Origin: an uncultured Erythrobacter sp.
GTDB lineage: Bacteria; Pseudomonadota; Alphaproteobacteria; Sphingomonadales; Sphingomonadaceae
Assembly: GCA_947499505.1 (NCBI GenBank)
Contig: CANMOQ010000001.1
Coordinates: forward strand, 354,037 to 418,036
DNA length: 64,000 nucleotides
Direction: 5' to 3'
Each line of letters begins with the position of its first letter. Position 1 is the stretch's first letter. Shown piece by piece: positions 1 through 9,853 of the stretch. The notes beneath the pieces were generated by a model. It ran no database searches and was not told where the DNA came from. It worked only from the letters and a program-made list of their open reading frames with translations. A program made the position numbers and the translations under genes.

Positions 1-413
1 CCGGTCACGAGGATTGCGGCTTCGGTCGACTGGTCGATGAAGGCAGGGGCCTCTGCGTGGATCGGGGCAGTCATATCCGCGCCGATTGGGCCGCGCTCGT
101 CAATCGCTTCGCCAACCACATTCATGATGCGGCCAAGCGTCTTCGGTCCAACTGGCACTGAGATTTGCTTGCCGGTCGAGATCACTTCGCTGCCGCGGGT
201 GAGTCCTTCGGTCGCATCCATTGCGATGGTGCGAACGGTGTTCTCGCCGAGGTGCTGAGCAACTTCCAGAACGAGCGTGTTGTCGCCGTTCTTGGTCTCG
301 AGTGCGCTCAGGATCGCGGGCAGTTCGCCGGGGAACTGGACGTCGACGACAGCGCCGATGACCTGGGCAATGGTGCCATTGGTGGTCTGGTTGAGAACGG
401 GTGCGGTAGCCAT
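1..413 (-). CDS. atpD: ATP synthase F1 subunit beta (partial, C-terminal part outside window)
   Basis: Catalytic beta subunit of the F1 sector of the proton-translocating ATP synthase. Only the first 137 or so codons are present; the gene runs off the left edge. The N-terminus contains the beta-barrel domain with recognisable segments such as [13 protein letters not shown] and the [17 protein letters not shown] region. It starts at an ATG at 413, 23 bases after the atpG stop, in the order atpH-atpA-atpG-atpD usual for alphaproteobacteria, where F0 genes sit elsewhere. The catalytic P-loop lies beyond the window. Identification is secure; the ORF has no stop here because it is cut. Confidence 0.95.
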   Translation of the reverse strand, partial: MATAPVLNQTTNGTIAQVIGAVVDVQFPGELPAILSALETKNGDNTLVLEVAQHLGENTVRTIAMDATEGLTRGSEVISTGKQISVPVGPKTLGRIMNVVGEAIDERGPIGADMTAPIHAEAPAFIDQSTEAAILVT

Positions 414-436
414 GGTGTTTCCTTAGCCTGTGATTC

Positions 437-1306
437 TTACAGCGCTTCTGCGCCAGCAATAATTTCGATAAGTTCGGTGGTAATCGCCGCCTGACGGCTG
501 CGATTGTATTGAATTGTCAGTGAGTTGATGAGGTCGCCGGCATTGCGAGTCGCATTGTCCATAGCGGTCATCGAGGCGCCTTGTTCGGATGCTTCACGCT
601 CAAGCAGCGCGCCGAATATCTGCGTCTTCACGTAGCGCGGCAGCAGCTCTTCGAGGATTTCCTCTTCGCCAGGCTCGTACTCGACCACAGCATCGCTGTC
701 CTCGGTAACCTCAGGCGAGGGGACCGGGATAAGCTGAGTTGTGGTTGGGTTTTGAACCAGCGCAGACTGAAAGTCCGGGCGGATCAGGTGAGCCACGTCA
801 AATGCGTCTGCATCGAACATCTCGACCAGCTCAGCGGCAATCGCGTCTGCTTCTTCAAAGCCCGGGGTGCGGACGTTTGAGGTGTCGAAATGCTTGGCAA
901 TGCCGTTGGGATATTCGCGCTTGATCGGCGCGCGGCCCTTTTTGCCAACGAGGTAGAATGAGACGTCCTTGCCCTCAGCGATTAGCTTCTTCGCTTGAAT
1001 CTTCGCCTCTTTGACGAGGTTTGAGTTCAAACCGCCGCAGAGGCCCTTATCCGTGTTGACCAGCACCAGCATGTGACGCTGGTTCTTGCCATTACCAGCG
1101 AGCAAGCGCGGTGCGCCATCGCCGCTCACCTTGCTGGCGAGCGAGGCCATAACGGCTGAGAGCCGCTCTGCATAAGGGCGCGCAGCTTCAGCAGCGGCCT
1201 GCGCACGGCGCAATTTCGCCGCTGCGACCATCTGCTTGGCCTTGGTGATCTTCTGAGTCGATTTAACCGACCCGATCCGATCCTTAAGTTCTTTAAGACT
1301 AGCCAT
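437..1306 (-). CDS. atpG: ATP synthase F1 subunit gamma
   Basis: Central rotary shaft of F1, coupling proton flow through F0 to ATP synthesis on alpha/beta. The 289 residues match the family's usual length. It begins [20 protein letters not shown], the conserved N-terminal coiled-coil helix, and ends with the conserved C-terminal helix ([27 protein letters not shown]). The start at 1306 lies only 5 bases after the stop of the small ORF at 1312-1560, and I see no good Shine-Dalgarno in front of it, so translation is probably coupled to that ORF (inference). Confidence 0.97.
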   Translation of the reverse strand: MASLKELKDRIGSVKSTQKITKAKQMVAAAKLRRAQAAAEAARPYAERLSAVMASLASKVSGDGAPRLLAGNGKNQRHMLVLVNTDKGLCGGLNSNLVKEAKIQAKKLIAEGKDVSFYLVGKKGRAPIKREYPNGIAKHFDTSNVRTPGFEEADAIAAELVEMFDADAFDVAHLIRPDFQSALVQNPTTTQLIPVPSPEVTEDSDAVVEYEPGEEEILEELLPRYVKTQIFGALLEREASEQGASMTAMDNATRNAGDLINSLTIQYNRSRQAAITTELIEIIAGAEAL

Positions 1307-1311
1307 TTCGC

Positions 1312-1559
1312 TTACTTAGACTTTCCCATCATCATTTGTGTTGGATGATCATACTGATCACTCAATTTCATCAATGAGGTAAAGATCAGTCCAACCGGTG
1401 ATTTGTCATCGGTAAATATCGGGACGTGAACCTCAATTGGTGTGGCGTCGCCGTTTTTCTGATCTTGTTTTAAAGCCTCTTCGTACTCCTCTAAGGTTAC
1501 GTCTATTCCATCAAGTTCAAGGTCGCCTTCCAAACCAACCTTCAGAAGGCGTTGAACCA

Positions 1560-1560
<1 letters not shown>
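1312..1560 (-). CDS. Unrecognised 82-residue protein inserted in the ATP synthase operon
   Basis: I do not recognise this protein. It is 82 residues, acidic in the first half ([19 protein letters not shown]), with a methionine-rich basic tail (TQMMMGKSK), no signal peptide and no membrane segment. It lies between atpA and atpG, where most bacteria have nothing. Its ATG overlaps the atpA stop as TAATG, and its stop is 5 bases from the atpG start, which argues for translation as part of the operon. The DNA is about 43 percent G+C (104 of 240 bases counted at 1321-1560) against 58 percent in a nearby atpA stretch (1621-1680), suggesting later acquisition. It could be a regulator or accessory of F1, or a neutral passenger; nothing in it decides. 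Confidence 0.75.
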
Positions 1561-3101
<1,541 letters not shown>

Positions 3102-3656
3102 TTAGGCCTTCATTGCCTGGGCGAGAGAATTGAGACGAGTACGGATCGAGCCATCAATGCGCTGCGATCCAATAGTGACGACAAGCCCGCCAAGAAGCTC
3201 TGGGTCGACGCTGGGGTTCACTTTGACAGTGCGACCTTCGCGTGCAGTCAGCTTGTCCTTGAGGGCGGAAAGTTGTTCGGCGCTTAGCGGGTGAGCGCTG
3301 GCGACATCGGCGGTAACCTCGCCGCGCTGGGCCGCTGCGATCATTTGAAACGCGCGGATCATGTCGGGCAAAGCCGACAGGCGGCGATTGCCGGCGAGCA
3401 CGCCGAGAAAGTTCTGAGTAAGCTCGCTGAGGCCGAGGTGGCCAGCGACGCCTTTAATCGCTGCTGCCTGCTGGCTGCGCGAAAGCTCTGGGTTGGTTGT
3501 GACAGCGCGCAGCTCAGCCGAATCGGTGAGCGCAGCGGCGAGACCTTCAAGGTCTGTCTCGACAGCGGTTACAGTCCCGTTTTCAGCCGCGAGCTCAAAA
3601 AGAGCTGAAGCGTAACGTCCTGCAAGGCTAGCCTGAATACCGGCGGAAATATCCAC
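3102..3656 (-). CDS. atpH: ATP synthase F1 subunit delta
   Basis: Peripheral stalk subunit (OSCP-like) joining F1 alpha subunits to the F0 b subunits. 184 residues, typical length, with the N-terminal helical bundle ([14 protein letters not shown]) and C-terminal region ([29 protein letters not shown]) of the family. It is the first gene of the minus-strand operon and begins at a GTG at 3656, preceded by GAGGA at a suitable distance. The operon promoter should lie in the gap 3657-3832, which holds no other gene. Confidence 0.96.
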   Translation of the reverse strand: MDISAGIQASLAGRYASALFELAAENGTVTAVETDLEGLAAALTDSAELRAVTTNPELSRSQQAAAIKGVAGHLGLSELTQNFLGVLAGNRRLSALPDMIRAFQMIAAAQRGEVTADVASAHPLSAEQLSALKDKLTAREGRTVKVNPSVDPELLGGLVVTIGSQRIDGSIRTRLNSLAQAMKA

Positions 3657-3832
3657 GCGTTTAAAGTCCTCTTGGGTCTATCGAAAAAACGATGCATCGC
3701 TTTGTCTGTTCCAGAGCCCAAATTGGTCTTCCGGCAAAGCTGGCGCGCGCCTAGCATCGGGTGTGAGGTGATGCAAGCCGAGTCCGCTCTTATTGGTTGC
3801 ATCTTGTGCAAACGTGCTTGCGTCCTGTGGCT

Positions 3833-4222
3833 CTACGACAGGTGGGATCTTGCATTCAGGCGCCCGATGAACAGGCAGATCATGGCCGTAAATGCAGGTG
3901 CGGTTTGGATGATCGCGATCCTCGGGGAAACCGTGAATGCGCCAAAGATGCCTGCTATGGCGACAAACGTCAGAAAGCAGAACGCGATATTGGCCTGCCA
4001 TTTCGCATCTCTAATCAGCAATGACCAGATCAGACCCGCCGCCAAGAACCCATTATATAGCCCTTGGTTCGCGGCCATTGAGACAGTCTGCGAGAAGAGC
4101 TCTGACGGGAACGCAGGGAAGACACTTGGCCCGCGTGTCTCCCACGCGAAGATCTCAAACCATGCGATGTACATGTGGAGGGCGGCAATGAGGCCGATCA
4201 GCACTTTTGCGAGCTTTAGCAT
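3833..4222 (-). CDS. DUF1304-type small membrane protein
   Basis: Predicted inner-membrane protein of 129 residues with four hydrophobic helices, around residues 2-22, 48-68, 75-95 and 100-120. The pattern (HMYIAWFEIFAWETRG near the N-terminus, NQGLYNGFLAAGLIW in the middle) resembles the DUF1304 family, whose function is not established. AAGGAACG precedes the ATG by about 7 bases. It is separately transcribed from atpH, 176 bases away on the same strand, and diverges from the dioxygenase at 4354. Confidence 0.8.
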   Translation of the reverse strand: MLKLAKVLIGLIAALHMYIAWFEIFAWETRGPSVFPAFPSELFSQTVSMAANQGLYNGFLAAGLIWSLLIRDAKWQANIAFCFLTFVAIAGIFGAFTVSPRIAIIQTAPAFTAMICLFIGRLNARSHLS

Positions 4223-4353
4223 TGTGTCGTTCCTTACACCGGTTGCTCTCCTTCTACACGGCGAGCGTCAGGCGGGAAGCGCCGGGTGACTTAGCGGGGC
4301 AAACTTGCGCTCAGATCAATTTCTTTTAGAAACGGACCAGAGGAGAGGCAAAC

Positions 4354-5181
4354 ATGCACCATACAAAGATGGCGCCGCAGTGCGGCGTGGAAGTCTCGGG
4401 CGTTTCGCTGGCGGATTGCAGCGATGCTGAGTTGCTTGAGATCAAGCAGGCGATCTACGAACACGGCGTTGCTGTGTTTCGTGATCAGGAATTTTCACCA
4501 GAAGATCACATCAAGTTCGGTCGCCGTTGGGGCGGCATCGATGTGAACAACTATTTCCCGCTCCAGGAAGATTTCAATGAGATCGCGGTAGTGAAGAAAG
4601 AGGCCGATCAATCGACCAATATTGGCGGCGCATGGCACACCGATCATTCTTACGACCAAATCCCGGCAATGGGTTCAGTGCTCGTCGCGCGTGAACTCCC
4701 GCCGAAGGGTGGGGATACCATGTGGGCGCATATGGGCGCGGCTTATGATGCGTTGTCCGATGATTTGAAGGCTGAGATCGAGGGGTTAGAGGCGTTTCAT
4801 ACTGCCGACCATGTCTATGAAGAAGGCGGCCTTTATGCGCAAACCGACATGGGAGAGCATCTGCGCGGCCAAAACCTGAAGACCGGCGCGGTCCACCCGG
4901 TTGTGATCCGCCATCCTCAAACAGGACGCAAGCTGCTCTATGTAAATGGCGGCTTCACGATCAATTTTGTAGGGCAGACACGCGAAGAAAGCCTGCCTTT
5001 GCTCACCAAGCTGCTCGATGCTGCCCTAACCGAAGACAATCAGTGCCGCCTGCAATGGGCACCGGGCACAGTGGCTATCTGGGACAACCGGACCAGCTGG
5101 CACAATGCGATTAACGATTACGCCGGCCACCGCCGCGAGATGCACCGCATCACGCTGAGCGGTGAAGCGCTGGCGGCGTAG
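4354..5181 (+). CDS. TauD/TfdA-family Fe(II)/2-oxoglutarate dioxygenase
   Basis: Non-haem iron dioxygenase of the TauD/TfdA family, which hydroxylates a small substrate using 2-oxoglutarate and O2. 275 residues. The iron ligands are visible as HTDHSY (H-x-D, near residue 95) and the distal His in WDNRTSWHNAINDYAGHRREMHR near residues 245-268, where the Arg for 2-oxoglutarate also sits. GAGGAGAGG precedes the ATG. Substrate cannot be told: taurine, alpha-ketoglutarate-dependent sulfonate or alkyl compounds are possible, and no sulfonate transporter is nearby. Confidence 0.88.
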   Translation: MHHTKMAPQCGVEVSGVSLADCSDAELLEIKQAIYEHGVAVFRDQEFSPEDHIKFGRRWGGIDVNNYFPLQEDFNEIAVVKKEADQSTNIGGAWHTDHSYDQIPAMGSVLVARELPPKGGDTMWAHMGAAYDALSDDLKAEIEGLEAFHTADHVYEEGGLYAQTDMGEHLRGQNLKTGAVHPVVIRHPQTGRKLLYVNGGFTINFVGQTREESLPLLTKLLDAALTEDNQCRLQWAPGTVAIWDNRTSWHNAINDYAGHRREMHRITLSGEALAA

Positions 5182-5198
5182 TCAGTACGCAGTTGTGG

Positions 5199-5222
5199 GG
5201 GAGGGGAGCTTACTCCTCTCCC
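5199..5222. terminator. Hairpin between convergent genes, possible terminator
   Basis: GGGAGGGGAG, loop CTTA, CTCCTCTCCC form a 10-pair stem with one G-U pair. It sits after the dioxygenase stop and overlaps the last codons of the convergent protease gene. There is no T run on either side, so intrinsic termination is uncertain. Confidence 0.4.
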
Positions 5223-6796
5223 TCCACCGCATCGCCGCCGGTCGTGCCTGCTGAACTGGCGCGGGATTCGCAGGTGTAGACCAGCCGCTCGTTAGGGCGA
5301 TCCGGGAGCAGCGCCAGCACGGCGGATTGCTGTTCTCCCAATTGGCTCGCGGCATCGGTGACGCCGCAGGATGCGGGCTTATATTTGGAGCGCGCCTCGC
5401 GGGCTTCCTGCATTGGACCTCGGCGCAGCAGATATCGGTCAGTTTGGAAAATTCGGGTTTGCGGATCGTAAGAGTTCACCGAGACAGCTGCCTCGTCATT
5501 GGGAACGAACACGCGCGACCATTCTCCGCCCGCCATGCCGTATTGCGTGCGTCCGTTGACGCAGCCGTCCGCGGCCCAATCAAACTCAACATCATCGGTC
5601 CGGGCGCCGGTTACGCGGCTGCGTTCTGGAATGAAGGTACACAATAGGGTGCCATCATCAGCCAGCGAGGAAGGATCATCGCTCGCAGGCGCTTCTGCTT
5701 CTTCCATTGCTGCGGCGACCCGTTCTTCAATTTCGGAGAACGCAGGACGCGTTATCCAAACGATCATCGTGCCAATCAGGGCTGCGCCGCCAATTCCCGC
5801 AGCGATCATGACCTTGTTGCCGGTAGCTCCGTCACGGCGAGCCTGATAGGCGAAATAGCCTGAACCAAGCGCAATCACGGCGAGCAGCATGGCCAGCGCC
5901 ATCGCATTGTCGCGTTCTTCCATCACTTCAAATTGCGCCTTACGCATGGCAGCGGCGCGTTTGTCAGCGAGCTCAGCCTCGCGCGCGGCGACCAATGCGC
6001 GGGCCTCGGCGCGTTCTTGTTCAAAGCGGTCGCGTTCGGCTGCGTTCAATTCGTCGATAGAACGGCAGGGCAGCGCATTGGTGCGCGGCTCTATGTCATT
6101 CGCGCGCAGGAAGGGGAGCAATTCGCGCAAGGACACTGCGAAGTAAAATTCCGCATCCGACCCATCCGAATCGGCCCCAAAGGAATTCACACCAAGCACG
6201 CGGCCACAGCCATCGAGCAGCGGGCCGCCAGAATTGCCGCGCGCAATTGGGGCCGTGTGCAGGATCGTGTCAAATTGCCGGCTGGGGCGCTCGCCAGATA
6301 AGAAACCTCGGCTTTTCACCGGCGGCTGCGCACGGAAGATGTCGCCGAACTCCAGGCCTTGAGCAACATCGACATTCATCGGATAGCCGACGGCTGAGAC
6401 TTCACCCATATCACTGCTGCGTGCGCCCGCGAGTGTGAGCGGGGGCAGGCGCAGCGAGCCTTCGGTGATCTCGATCAATGCGAGATCATTGCGCGGGCTG
6501 ACCGCGATCGCCCGGCCAAATCCGCCTTCTTCGCCCTCCGTCGGGACAATGCCGATCCGCAATGTGTCATCCTGCAGCGCCTCGCGCACGACGTGGGCGT
6601 TTGTGACGATCTTCGTCGGGGTCACAGCAAAGCCGCTGCCATGGCTGATCGGAAAGACCTCTTCGCCATTGCTGCCGATGATGACCACGCGAACAACGCC
6701 GCGGGCCGCAGCATCGACATCGCCGGCATCGGCCTGAGCGCTGATAGGAGTGAGCAGGATAAAGAAGCCCAGCAGGGCAAAGAGAATGCGGTTCAT
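5210..6796 (-). CDS. Membrane-anchored trypsin-like serine protease
   Basis: Exported S1-type (trypsin-like) protease. From the ATG at 6796 a clear signal peptide is read (MNRILFALLGFFILLTPISA); an ATG seven codons upstream (6817) is an alternative and neither has a good ribosome site. The triad is visible: His in VTNAHVV, Asp in RNDLALIEI and Ser in ARGNSGGPLL. After the protease domain (about residues 25-245) comes an Arg/Glu/Ala-rich coiled coil, two hydrophobic segments (AMALAMLLAVIALGSGYFA and a second about 15 residues on), and a C-terminal domain of about 150 residues that I do not recognise. The layout suggests a periplasmic protease held in the inner membrane. There is no PDZ domain, unlike DegP. 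Confidence 0.85.
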   Translation of the reverse strand: MNRILFALLGFFILLTPISAQADAGDVDAAARGVVRVVIIGSNGEEVFPISHGSGFAVTPTKIVTNAHVVREALQDDTLRIGIVPTEGEEGGFGRAIAVSPRNDLALIEITEGSLRLPPLTLAGARSSDMGEVSAVGYPMNVDVAQGLEFGDIFRAQPPVKSRGFLSGERPSRQFDTILHTAPIARGNSGGPLLDGCGRVLGVNSFGADSDGSDAEFYFAVSLRELLPFLRANDIEPRTNALPCRSIDELNAAERDRFEQERAEARALVAAREAELADKRAAAMRKAQFEVMEERDNAMALAMLLAVIALGSGYFAYQARRDGATGNKVMIAAGIGGAALIGTMIVWITRPAFSEIEERVAAAMEEAEAPASDDPSSLADDGTLLCTFIPERSRVTGARTDDVEFDWAADGCVNGRTQYGMAGGEWSRVFVPNDEAAVSVNSYDPQTRIFQTDRYLLRRGPMQEAREARSKYKPASCGVTDAASQLGEQQSAVLALLPDRPNERLVYTCESRASSAGTTGGDAVEGEE

Positions 6797-6876
6797 GCCC
6801 GCGTATTTGCCGGGCATTCACTTTGACCGCAAGCTTCGGGATGCGACTATCTGCGCATTCGGCTAAGACAGATGGC

Positions 6877-7941
6877 ATGAGCGAGAACGAAATCCCCTTT
6901 GAACAAGCCTGGGCCGCCGTGACGCAGCGCGATCGGAGTTTTGACGGACGGTTTGTGACCGGGGTGCTCTCCACGGGCATCTATTGCCGCCCATCATGCG
7001 CCGCTCGCCATCCGTCTCCTGCAAATGTTCGGTTCTTCGCAACCGGCGCTGAGGCGCGCGCTGCTGGGCTGAGGGCGTGCAAGCGGTGCCTGCCCGATGA
7101 TGTCGGCCGGGACGAAGCGGCAGTGCTGGCCGCGATTGACGAGATCAAGGCCTCCGAAGGCAGGCCAACGTTGGACGATTTGGCTGAGCTCACCGGTTAC
7201 TCACCGACGCACTTTCAGCGCGTGTTTAAGCGTGCGACGGGCCTGTCGCCCGCAGCTTACTCGCGGGCACTCCGCGAGGAGCGGGTTCGCGAGGCTCTGG
7301 GCGAGGAGGCTTCAGTGACTGAGGCAGTTTACGAGGCGGGATATTCCGCTCCATCGCGGTTTTATGATGAGACGAAAGGCAGGCTGGGCATGTCGGCAAA
7401 GGACTGGGCTGGCGGTGGCGCAGGGCGCACGGTGCATTGGAGCGTGATTGCAACCTCGCTCGGCGAAATGCTGGTCGCGGCGACCGACAAAGGCGTGTGC
7501 TGCCTGGCCTTTAACGAGGGCGAGACGGAGCTGCGCGCGCGCTTTCCCAAGGCGGAATTGATCGAAGGCAGCGGTGAGTTTCGCGCTCTGTTCGATGAGG
7601 TCACCAAAGCGGTGGAAGACCCGAGCATCAATGCAGCCCACATCCCGCTGGATGTGAAGGGCACCGCATTTCAGCAAAAGGTCTGGCAGGCCCTGCGAGA
7701 AATCCCATCAGGTGAAACGCGCAGCTATGGCGAACTTGCCGCTGCGCTCGGCAACCCTAAGGCCAGCCGCGCAGTGGGCGGGGCCAACGGCGCGAACAAT
7801 ATTGCTGTGCTGATTCCGTGCCACCGGGTGGTGCAGGCCGATGGCTCTATCGGCGGTTACGCCTACGGCCCCGAAATCAAGGCGGAGCTGCTCAAGCGTG
7901 AAGGCGCCGAAAGTGGCAGCGATCAAGAGGAACTGTTTTAA
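6877..7941 (+). CDS. ada: Bifunctional Ada: alkylation-response regulator and O6-methylguanine-DNA methyltransferase
   Basis: Repairs methyl phosphotriesters and O6-methylguanine and activates the adaptive response. Visible in order are the N-terminal zinc domain with its four Cys (IYCRPSC, then RACKRC), an AraC-type helix-turn-helix (TLDDLAELTGYSPTHFQRVFK), and the C-terminal methyltransferase with active-site IPCHRVV. The likely start is the ATG at 6877, giving MSENEIPFEQAW and 354 residues as in the family; in-frame start codons further upstream at 6823 would add an unusual tail. Transcribed divergently from the protease. It is followed after one base by the next gene, so the two form an operon. 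Confidence 0.93.
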   Translation: MSENEIPFEQAWAAVTQRDRSFDGRFVTGVLSTGIYCRPSCAARHPSPANVRFFATGAEARAAGLRACKRCLPDDVGRDEAAVLAAIDEIKASEGRPTLDDLAELTGYSPTHFQRVFKRATGLSPAAYSRALREERVREALGEEASVTEAVYEAGYSAPSRFYDETKGRLGMSAKDWAGGGAGRTVHWSVIATSLGEMLVAATDKGVCCLAFNEGETELRARFPKAELIEGSGEFRALFDEVTKAVEDPSINAAHIPLDVKGTAFQQKVWQALREIPSGETRSYGELAAALGNPKASRAVGGANGANNIAVLIPCHRVVQADGSIGGYAYGPEIKAELLKREGAESGSDQEELF

Positions 7942-7942
7942 C

Positions 7943-8692
7943 ATGACCAAATCTGAATTTGCCGCGCTCCATATCGCTGGCGAGCCGCTGATCCTGTTTA
8001 ACATCTGGGACGCGGCCAGCGCTCAAGCGGTCGCCAAGGCAGGCGCGAAAGCGATTGCAACCGGCAGTGCCGGGCTTGCTGGCGCGCAAGGGTTTGATGA
8101 TGGTGAGGCGATCCCGTTTGAGGCTCTGCTGGTGACCGCCAAACAGATCGCTGCGGCGACGTCTGGACTACCCTTGAGCGTGGATATGGAGAGCGGCTTT
8201 GCTGAGTCCCTGGACCAGCTGGCAGACAATGCAGCGGCTTTGGCGGACGCAGGTGCAATTGGTTGCAATCTTGAGGACCGCTTGATCGGAGGCGATGGTT
8301 TGCGCGATGTGTCCGAGCAAGCGGAGCGCATTGCCGCCGTATCGCGTGCGGGCCTGTTTGTGAACGCGCGCACCGACACCTTCCTTGGTCCGCTGATGGC
8401 AGGCGAGGATCCCAATCAAGCTGCACTAGTGGATGCAGCGATTGCGCGCGCGCAGGCTTATCAAGAGGCCGGAGCAGGGTGCTTCTTTGTACCGGGCCTA
8501 AGCGATCCTGCTCTCATCAAAAGGATGTGCAAAGCAACAAGCATTCCGATCAATGCCATGCGTTTGCCGGGAATGGTTAGCAACGCAGAGCTAGCGGCGC
8601 TGGGCGTAGCGCGGATCAGCTATGGTCCCGGCCCCTGGCGCGAGGCCATGGCTGCAGTCGAAGCCATGGCAGCGGAGGCTTTTGCTGGTTAA
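7943..8692 (+). CDS. Isocitrate lyase/PEP mutase superfamily enzyme
   Basis: TIM-barrel enzyme of the isocitrate lyase/phosphoenolpyruvate mutase superfamily, 249 residues. Typical segments are LFNIWDAASAQAVAKAGAKA near the N-terminus, the metal-binding SVDMESGF, and GCNLEDRL. The KKCGH-type catalytic loop of true isocitrate lyase is absent, so it is closer to the 2-methylisocitrate lyase-like and oxaloacetate hydrolase-like members, and the substrate is unknown. Start at ATG 7943 is preceded by AAGAGGAA; it lies two bases past the ada stop, so it is probably co-transcribed with ada. Confidence 0.87.
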   Translation: MTKSEFAALHIAGEPLILFNIWDAASAQAVAKAGAKAIATGSAGLAGAQGFDDGEAIPFEALLVTAKQIAAATSGLPLSVDMESGFAESLDQLADNAAALADAGAIGCNLEDRLIGGDGLRDVSEQAERIAAVSRAGLFVNARTDTFLGPLMAGEDPNQAALVDAAIARAQAYQEAGAGCFFVPGLSDPALIKRMCKATSIPINAMRLPGMVSNAELAALGVARISYGPGPWREAMAAVEAMAAEAFAG

Positions 8693-9321
8693 TCCAGCTT
8701 TGGCGGAAAGCCCGGCTCTGCCTTGGCCATAGCCGCTTGGTAGGCATCGCGTGCGCCGATCCGCTGTAAATAGGCCTTCAGATTGGGCATATGGTCGATG
8801 CTCATGTCGTTGAAAGCGCGCGCCGTGGTCAGCGAGAAACCCATCATAATGTCCGCCGTCGTCAGCTGCGATCCGCCAAAGTAATCGGCCTCGCCCAGCC
8901 GGTGCTCAATCGCGGCCCAGGCATTGGTGATACGCTTCATTAAAGGCGGGGGCATTTCCGCGCCAACTGCATTTACAGCAATGCTCATCATGCCATTCGT
9001 CATCAGCGTCGCATTGGCGAAGTGGAACCAATAGAGGTGGTCGGCAAAGTCAGGGCTGTCCGGGCTCGGGACCAGATTTGTGCCGGGCGCATATTTGCCA
9101 ATGATATAGTCGACGATTGCGCCGCTCTCGCCCAGCAAAGTGCCATTGTCCTCGATCAGCGGGGCGATCTCCATCGGGTGCAGCGCTTTCAATTCTGCCG
9201 GGGCCAGCCGCGTTTCCGGATCACGATTGTAAAGCTTGAGATCATACTCAATTCCCAGCTCTTCACACAGCCAAACGATGCGTTCAGATTGCGAAATGCG
9301 AAGGTGGTGGACAGTCAGCAT
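8689..9321 (-). CDS. Glutathione S-transferase family protein
   Basis: Cytosolic GST, 210 residues from ATG 9321, which is preceded by GGGAG. The N-terminal thioredoxin-fold domain starts MLTVHHLRISQSERIVWLC, with the conserved cis-Pro region (HPMEIAPLIED) and GESGAIVDYI. The C-terminal helical domain contains the N-capping-type motif TTADIMMGFSL. A longer in-frame reading upstream lacks a GST-like sequence. Its stop overlaps that of the convergent gene by four bases. Substrate unknown. Confidence 0.9.
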   Translation of the reverse strand: MLTVHHLRISQSERIVWLCEELGIEYDLKLYNRDPETRLAPAELKALHPMEIAPLIEDNGTLLGESGAIVDYIIGKYAPGTNLVPSPDSPDFADHLYWFHFANATLMTNGMMSIAVNAVGAEMPPPLMKRITNAWAAIEHRLGEADYFGGSQLTTADIMMGFSLTTARAFNDMSIDHMPNLKAYLQRIGARDAYQAAMAKAEPGFPPKLD

Positions 9322-9463
9322 GATGGTAAGCTCCCAAAGTGTTTGTGCGGAGAGCTTTTGCGCTAGGCGCCAGGATTGTCGAGCCTTTTGTGGCGATGCG
9401 CGCGATTGGCCTCTGGCGTGCTGGTGCTTCTCAAGCGCCGCAATGCCGGTTACCATCTCCGCC

Positions 9464-9844
9464 ATGACTGGACCTGACCTTGCCAAGCAATTGTTTGCCG
9501 CCTTTGAGACCAACGATCTGGAGCGCGCGCGTGAATGCTGCGCTGAGGACTTTCGCGGATCACAAAATGGCGGACCTGAAATGGACCGCGATCGGCTGCT
9601 GAAGTTCACCGGAATGGTGAATGCAGTTGTCCCTGATTTTCGCTATGAAGACGCGGTGCGTTCCGCGACTGAAACAGGCTTCGTCGAAGAACACCGAGTG
9701 CGCGGGACTTTGCCCGATGGCAATCAGCTCGACTTGATGGTGTGCGTTGTTGGCGAAGTGTCTGATGACAAAATCACGGTGCTGCGCGAATATGTCGACA
9801 CAGCTGCTGCGGCTGGCCTGATGAAGGCGCTTTCTGCCGAATAA
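9464..9844 (+). CDS. SnoaL-like (NTF2-fold) protein
   Basis: Small protein of 126 residues with the pattern of the SnoaL/NTF2-like fold (AAFETNDLERARECCAEDF, FRYEDAVRSATETG, EEHRVRGTLPDG). Members are polyketide cyclases, isomerases or proteins of unknown role. The ATG at 9464 gives the usual length; an ATG at 9443 is an alternative. Divergent from the GST gene. I cannot assign a function. Confidence 0.75.
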   Translation: MTGPDLAKQLFAAFETNDLERARECCAEDFRGSQNGGPEMDRDRLLKFTGMVNAVVPDFRYEDAVRSATETGFVEEHRVRGTLPDGNQLDLMVCVVGEVSDDKITVLREYVDTAAAAGLMKALSAE

Positions 9845-9853
9845 TTCTCTTGC

